From NCBI GenBank assembly GCA_003645605.1, contig QNAY01000085.1:1-6111 (forward strand): a stretch of DNA of 6,111 nucleotides, in the 5' to 3' direction. The notes below the pieces were generated by a model that worked only from the letters and a program-made list of their open reading frames with translations, did no database searches and was not told where the DNA came from. The translations under genes were made by a program, and so were the position numbers. Source of the stretch: Thermodesulfobacteriota bacterium (lineage in GTDB: Bacteria > Desulfobacterota > Dissulfuribacteria > Dissulfuribacterales > UBA3076). Positions 1 through 6,111 of the stretch are shown piece after piece. How positions within the stretch are numbered: position 1 is the stretch's first letter; the number at the start of each line of letters is the position of its first letter.

Positions 1-16
1 GAAAACTAACCAAAAC

Positions 17-96
17 TGTCATTTCGAGCAAAGCGAGAAATCTTATAGTACTGAAAATACAGGCATTAAAGATTTCTCCCTACGGTCGAAATGACA
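17..96. repeat. Imperfect inverted repeat (REP/MITE-like palindrome)
   Basis: Two 28-nt arms, 17-44 and 69-96, are separated by a 24-nt loop. The left arm and the reverse complement of the right arm share the outer 11 nt TGTCATTTCGA and the inner 10 nt GAGAAATCTT, with a 7-nt mismatched centre. The layout resembles dispersed intergenic palindromes that recur many times in some bacterial genomes and are often moved by REP-type Y1 transposases. Here only one copy is visible, so the family assignment is inference. A transcript would form a long bulged hairpin upstream of the dehydrogenase gene. There is no clear U-tract, so a terminator role is not supported. Confidence 0.8.
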
Positions 97-121
97 AAAA
101 GAGGGGTTTTCGTTCAGGCAC

Positions 122-137
122 TATACTATACTATACA
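122..137 (+). promoter_or_regulatory. TATAC tandem repeat, possible -10 region for the dehydrogenase gene
   Basis: The pentamer TATAC is repeated three times (122-136). This creates overlapping TATACT/TATACA hexamers that resemble a sigma-70 -10 box, 40-55 nt upstream of the start codon at 177. No convincing TTGACA-like -35 lies 16-18 nt upstream of any of them, so the call is weak. The pentamer array could vary in copy number. Confidence 0.3.
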
Positions 138-162
138 GTTATTTATTGTACGTTCCTTACAT

Positions 163-168
163 AAAGGG
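163..168 (+). promoter_or_regulatory. Ribosome binding site of the dehydrogenase gene
   Basis: AAAGGG lies 8 nt before the ATG at 177. A second in-frame ATG at 186 would be 17 nt from this site, which is too far, so the spacing favours 177. Confidence 0.55.
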
Positions 169-176
169 CAGCTAAT

Positions 177-1217
177 ATGGCTAAAATGAAATGTGCTATT
201 TTTTACGGGCCTATGGATGTAAGAATAGAGAAAGTGGAAATACCTATTCCAACTGATGATGAGATATTAGTAAAAGTAAGGGCGGCTCTCACATGTGGAA
301 GTGATTTAAAAACTTACAGACGTGGTCATCCAACCATGATTAAACCTCCTTCACCATTCGGACATGAATTTTCCGGAGAAGTGGTGAAAATAGGTAGGAA
401 TATTAAAAGTAAAATTAAGGTTGGGGATAGAGTAGTATGTGCTAATACTGCTCCCTGTGGTTATTGCTTTTATTGTAGATTAGGTAGGGAATCTATGTGT
501 GAGGATTTGATTTATTTAAATGGAGCATATAGCCAGTATATAACTGTTCAAAAGAGAATTGTAGAGAAGAATACATTTATAATACCTAAAGATATTTCTT
601 TTGAGGAATCTGCTCTGTTGGAACCGCTTGCATGTGTTGTGCATGGTATAGAGGAATCCGGAATTATGATGGGAGATAGGGTAGCAATAAATGGGGCAGG
701 TCCTATTGGTCTCATGTTTGTAAAACTGGCCTGTCTTAAGGGTGCGTATGTTATTGTTTCTGATTTGAGCAAGGATAGACTTGAATCTGCGAAGAAAATG
801 GGTGCTAGAGAGACTATTCAGATACAAAAAGGTATTGATCAGGTGGAGGAAGTTAAATGTAGAACTGAAGGCGGCAGGGGTGTTGATGTGGCTATAGAGG
901 CTACAGGAATTCCTGATATTTGGGAAAAGACTGTGAAGATGGTAAGAAAAGGCGGTACGGCTAATTTGTTTGGAGGCTGCAGTTCAGGGACAACTATTTC
1001 CATCGATACCGCACTTATTCATTATCATGAAATAACTATAAAAGGAATTTATCACCACACTCCTCTTTATGTAAAGAAAGCTTTTGAACTTATTACAAAT
1101 CGCATAGTAGATGCAAGGCAGTTTATAACCGATACTGTGTCTTTGGATGAACTTATTCCAACACTTGAGAAAGTGGGAAGGCAGGAAGGAATAAAATATA
1201 AAATCGATGTTGGCTAA
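177..1217 (+). CDS. Zinc-dependent medium-chain dehydrogenase (iditol/sorbitol/threonine dehydrogenase-like)
   Basis: This is a 346-residue cytoplasmic oxidoreductase of the zinc-dependent medium-chain (MDR) superfamily, of normal length. The N-terminal GroES-like half has catalytic-zinc ligands Cys40 (TCGSD), His63-Glu64 (GHE) and Glu149 (LLEPLAC). It also has a structural-zinc lobe of four cysteines, Cys94, Cys97, Cys100 and Cys108. The C-terminal Rossmann half has GAGPIG at 173-178 and Asp196 at the end of the second strand, which points to NAD rather than NADP. The family oxidises a secondary alcohol of a polyol, sugar or amino acid to a ketone; the closest pattern I recognise is the iditol-2-dehydrogenase-like group. 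The substrate cannot be told from sequence. The gene is clearly more AT-rich than its neighbours, with many AGA, ATA and TTA codons, which may indicate separate ancestry. The next gene starts 39 nt downstream on the same strand, so co-transcription is possible. Confidence 0.9.
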   Translation: MAKMKCAIFYGPMDVRIEKVEIPIPTDDEILVKVRAALTCGSDLKTYRRGHPTMIKPPSPFGHEFSGEVVKIGRNIKSKIKVGDRVVCANTAPCGYCFYCRLGRESMCEDLIYLNGAYSQYITVQKRIVEKNTFIIPKDISFEESALLEPLACVVHGIEESGIMMGDRVAINGAGPIGLMFVKLACLKGAYVIVSDLSKDRLESAKKMGARETIQIQKGIDQVEEVKCRTEGGRGVDVAIEATGIPDIWEKTVKMVRKGGTANLFGGCSSGTTISIDTALIHYHEITIKGIYHHTPLYVKKAFELITNRIVDARQFITDTVSLDELIPTLEKVGRQEGIKYKIDVG

Positions 1218-1256
1218 GTGAGGCTAAATGTTCGATGGATTTAGTATGAGCTGTTT

Positions 1257-2225
1257 ATGTTTATCTTAGGATTACAAGGAAGCCCGCGAATCAAGGGCAA
1301 CACCGGCATTCTGCTTTCGACATTTCTTGTTGAGGCTGAAAGCCTCGGCGCCTATACAAAGCATCTGGATGTGGCACGCATGAGTATCACCCCATGCCAG
1401 GAATGCGGCACTTGCGAAAAGGAGGGTTTTTGTCCCATTGATGATGATATGCAGCAGATTTATCCTCTGCTTCGCGGCGCAGACCTTGTCGTCATGGCTA
1501 CACCTATATTTTTTTATGGCGCTACAGCCCAGATGAAGGCCCTTATTGATCGATCCCAGGTACTATGGGCAAGAAGATATATCCACAGGCTGAGCGATCC
1601 GGGCAGTAACCGGCGCCATGGTTTTCTATTGTCCCTGGGGGCCACAAAGGGGACAAATCTCTTTGACGGCCTGGGTCTCACGGCCAAATATTTTTTTGAT
1701 GCAGTAGGGGCGCATTTTAAAGGCAGCCTTACCTATAGACAGGTTGAAAGGCCGGGAGAGATAAAACAGCACCCCACGGCCCTGACGGACGCGAGAGAAA
1801 AGGCAAGGGACCTTGTAATCCCCTTTCTCAACAGAAAGAAAATTCTCTTTGTCTGCATAGGGAATACCTGCCGCAGCCAGATGGCAAGCGCCTTTGCCCG
1901 GCATCATGCCGGAGACAGAATTGAAGCTGAAAGCGCAGGGAGCTGTCCCGAACAAGAGGTCAATCCAGTCATGGTAGAGGTCATGGAAGAAAAGGGATTT
2001 GATATGGCTTTTTGCAGACCAAAATCCATCGAACAAGGAATCCGCCATGGAAAACCGGACTTGATCATATCTATGGGCTGTGGAGACACGTGTCCTTTTA
2101 TTTCAGGAATGGAGAATCAGGAGTGGTCTGTGCCAGACCCTGCCGGCAAGCCGGTTGAGATTATGCGCAAGATAAGGGATGAGATAGAAGAAAGGGTTAG
2201 AAGGCTTGTAACCGCATTGGATTGA
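1257..2225 (+). CDS. Fusion protein: Isf-like NAD(P)H-dependent FMN reductase domain plus ArsC-type arsenate reductase/LMW phosphatase domain
   Basis: This is a 322-residue soluble two-domain protein. Residues 1 to about 190 are a flavodoxin-like FMN reductase domain. It has an FMN phosphate loop GSPRIKGNT (8-16), the family block ATPIFFYGATAQMKALIDR (81-99) and four cysteines, Cys47, Cys50, Cys53 and Cys59 (CX2CX2CX5C). Similar compact motifs bind a 4Fe-4S cluster in iron-sulfur flavoproteins. Residues about 194-322 are a low-molecular-weight phosphatase fold. It has the P-loop CIGNTCR (Cys200 to Arg206), the MGCGDTCP block with Cys275 and Cys279, and VPDPAGKP with general acid Asp294. The MGCGDTCP and VPDPAG blocks resemble thioredoxin-coupled arsenate reductases more than tyrosine phosphatases. 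A plausible role is reduction of arsenate or another oxyanion with a built-in electron donor, but this is inference. The start at 1257 fits because the first strand (MFILGLQGSP) begins there, an in-frame TAG lies at 1242, and GAG at 1248-1250 is a weak Shine-Dalgarno. No ars regulator or pump is nearby. The stop lies within the heptamer repeat at 2220. Confidence 0.85.
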   Translation: MFILGLQGSPRIKGNTGILLSTFLVEAESLGAYTKHLDVARMSITPCQECGTCEKEGFCPIDDDMQQIYPLLRGADLVVMATPIFFYGATAQMKALIDRSQVLWARRYIHRLSDPGSNRRHGFLLSLGATKGTNLFDGLGLTAKYFFDAVGAHFKGSLTYRQVERPGEIKQHPTALTDAREKARDLVIPFLNRKKILFVCIGNTCRSQMASAFARHHAGDRIEAESAGSCPEQEVNPVMVEVMEEKGFDMAFCRPKSIEQGIRHGKPDLIISMGCGDTCPFISGMENQEWSVPDPAGKPVEIMRKIRDEIEERVRRLVTALD

Positions 2226-2238
2226 TGATTGTTGATTG
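2220..2238. repeat. Heptamer tandem repeat, copy 1 (overlaps the end of the flavoprotein/ArsC gene)
   Basis: The tract reads GATTGAT, GATTGTT, then a partial GATTG. It starts inside the last sense codon of the upstream gene and supplies its TGA stop (2223-2225). The rest lies in the 32-nt gap between the two convergent genes. It is the shortest of three copies in the window. No terminator hairpin is visible in this gap. Confidence 0.85.
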
Positions 2239-2257
2239 CTTTATTCTCAAAGAACGC

Positions 2258-5689
<3,432 letters not shown>

Positions 5690-5696
5690 TTACTTG

Positions 5697-5700
5697 CCTC
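5697..5700 (-). promoter_or_regulatory. Ribosome binding site of the hybrid kinase gene
   Basis: On the minus strand GAGG is followed by a 7-nt spacer and the ATG at 5689. This is a normal Shine-Dalgarno position and fixes the start. Confidence 0.65.
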
Positions 5701-5720
5701 GATTATGATGGTCGAATGAC

Positions 5721-5749
5721 CTTATATCCCGGTTCTTTTCCCCGGTTCA
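5721..5749 (-). promoter_or_regulatory. Weak promoter candidate and GAACCGGG direct repeats upstream of the kinase
   Basis: On the minus strand TATAAG (5721-5726) could be a -10 box, with TGAACC (5744-5749) at a 17-nt spacing as a poor -35 (three of six consensus positions). Two direct copies of GAACCGGG (5728-5735 and 5741-5748) with starts 13 nt apart lie in the spacer and -35 area and could be an operator. The evidence is pattern only. Confidence 0.25.
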
Positions 5750-5751
5750 GA

Positions 5752-5842
5752 GCTGTCATTGCGAGGTGTGAGGAACGAACGACGAAGCAATCCCAGTATT
5801 TTCGAGAGATTGCTTCGGTCGTACATCCCTCGCAATGACAGC
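5752..5842. repeat. Long imperfect inverted repeat (REP/MITE-like palindrome)
   Basis: The left arm is 5752-5792 (41 nt) and the right arm 5808-5842 (35 nt), with a 15-nt loop. The outer 15 nt GCTGTCATTGCGAGG match perfectly in inverted orientation, and the inner GAAGCAATC blocks also match. The middle differs by mismatches and about 6 extra nt on the left. It follows the same plan as the element at 17-96 (outer TGTCATT-CGAG, inner AATC-containing block) but with a different sequence, so it looks like a second family of the same type of dispersed palindrome. Confidence 0.85.
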
Positions 5843-5907
5843 CCCCGACTTATTGAGAAATTACAAGGTTTTAGCTTAACAGTCCGTTTTTATACAAAGT
5901 TTTTACC

Positions 5908-5928
5908 TAATAGCTAACGGCTAATGGC
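5908..5928. repeat. Degenerate heptamer repeat of a second family
   Basis: Three heptamers in a row, TAATAGC, TAACGGC and TAATGGC, are followed by TGGC. The unit length equals that of the GATTGTT family but the sequence is unrelated. It lies in the noncoding stretch between the palindrome and the intron end. Confidence 0.55.
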
Positions 5929-5992
5929 TGGCATCCGTCTATGTTGAAAAAGTGGGACCTGTGCGGTTAAGAAACTATTCAAAAATCAATCA

Positions 5993-6062
5993 GTAGAGTA
6001 AGGAGCAAGTTTCCCTGCTCCTCCTCGTCAAACCGGACATGCAGATTTCCCGCATCCGGCTT
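5993..6062 (-). ncRNA. Group II intron domains V and VI
   Basis: Domain V (about 6062-6029) starts with the catalytic AGC triad (6061-6059). Its basal stem AGCCGGA pairs with TCCGGTT, including the expected G-U wobble. A 2-nt bulge (TG) and an upper stem with a GAAA loop follow. Domain VI (about 6029-5993) folds as GGAGCAGG / CTTGCTCC around a GAAA loop. Below it is a short stem GAG/CTC with one unpaired A at 5999, seven nt from the 3' end, the position of the branch-point adenosine. These are my hand-drawn pairings. Confidence 0.75.
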
Positions 6063-6111
6063 TCCCTATTGCTTTCATATCATCACTATCGCAAGTAGAG
6101 CTTCACTTTCA
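5993..6111 (-). mobile_element. 3' end of a group II intron, cut by the window edge
   Basis: The minus strand contains a domain V and domain VI pair that ends in AC at 5993, as group II introns do. The rest of the intron, and any reverse transcriptase/maturase gene, would lie beyond 6111. Between the edge and domain V (6063-6111) I see stops in all three minus frames, so at most the last few codons of an intron protein are present. The intron class cannot be decided from this fragment. The 3' exon would run leftward from 5992 and contains no recognisable gene. Confidence 0.75.

Noticed and set aside
1626..2048. Minus-strand reading frame opposite the flavoprotein/ArsC gene
   Set aside because: It lies antisense to a gene with clear domain motifs, and its translation shows no recognisable family.
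2226..2257. Terminator between the convergent genes
   Set aside because: The 32-nt gap is partly filled by the heptamer repeat, and no hairpin with a T-run is visible.
5752..5842. Palindrome as a Rho-independent terminator
   Set aside because: The stem is long and bulged and is followed by a C-rich stretch, with no run of T on either strand.

Overview
The window holds three complete protein genes, the 3' end of a mobile intron, and an unusual density of small repeats, some of which lie inside coding sequence. No taxonomic marker is present. The very large hybrid sensor kinase, the iron-sulfur-type flavoprotein domain, the short dispersed palindromes and the heptanucleotide repeats would suit an anaerobic environmental bacterium of the Desulfobacterota (deltaproteobacterial) kind. 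That placement is inference.

Layout. Positions 1-176 carry an imperfect inverted repeat (17-96) and a short TATAC-rich stretch. Next come two plus-strand genes: a zinc-dependent medium-chain dehydrogenase of the iditol/threonine dehydrogenase type (177-1217, visibly AT-rich), then after 39 nt a fusion of an Isf-like flavoprotein domain and an arsenate reductase/low-molecular-weight phosphatase domain (1257-2225). A 3.4 kb minus-strand gene (5689-2258) converges on them and encodes an 1143-residue membrane hybrid histidine kinase: extracytoplasmic sensor, HAMP, coiled coil, PAS, HisKA, HATPase and two receivers. The right end (5690-6111) has no complete gene. It holds a weak promoter candidate, a second long imperfect inverted repeat (5752-5842), a degenerate heptamer repeat (5908-5928) and the domain V/VI end of a group II intron on the minus strand (5993 to beyond 6111).

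The most interesting signal is a tandem heptamer (GATTGTT on plus, AACAATC on minus). It occurs at the end of the flavoprotein/ArsC gene, where it supplies the stop codon, and in-frame inside both receiver domains of the kinase. Both in-frame copies fall in the same alpha3-beta4 loop. In the coding orientation the repeat has no stop in any frame and always reads as the same heptapeptide cycle. Seven is not a multiple of three, so gain or loss of one or two units would shift frame, and both alternative frames reach a stop soon after each tract. This makes the kinase a candidate for repeat-driven on/off variation of its receiver output.

How the genes work together is not clear. The dehydrogenase and the flavoprotein fusion could share a transcript but differ in base composition. 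The kinase is convergent, has its own ribosome binding site, and has no partner regulator or HPt protein in the window.
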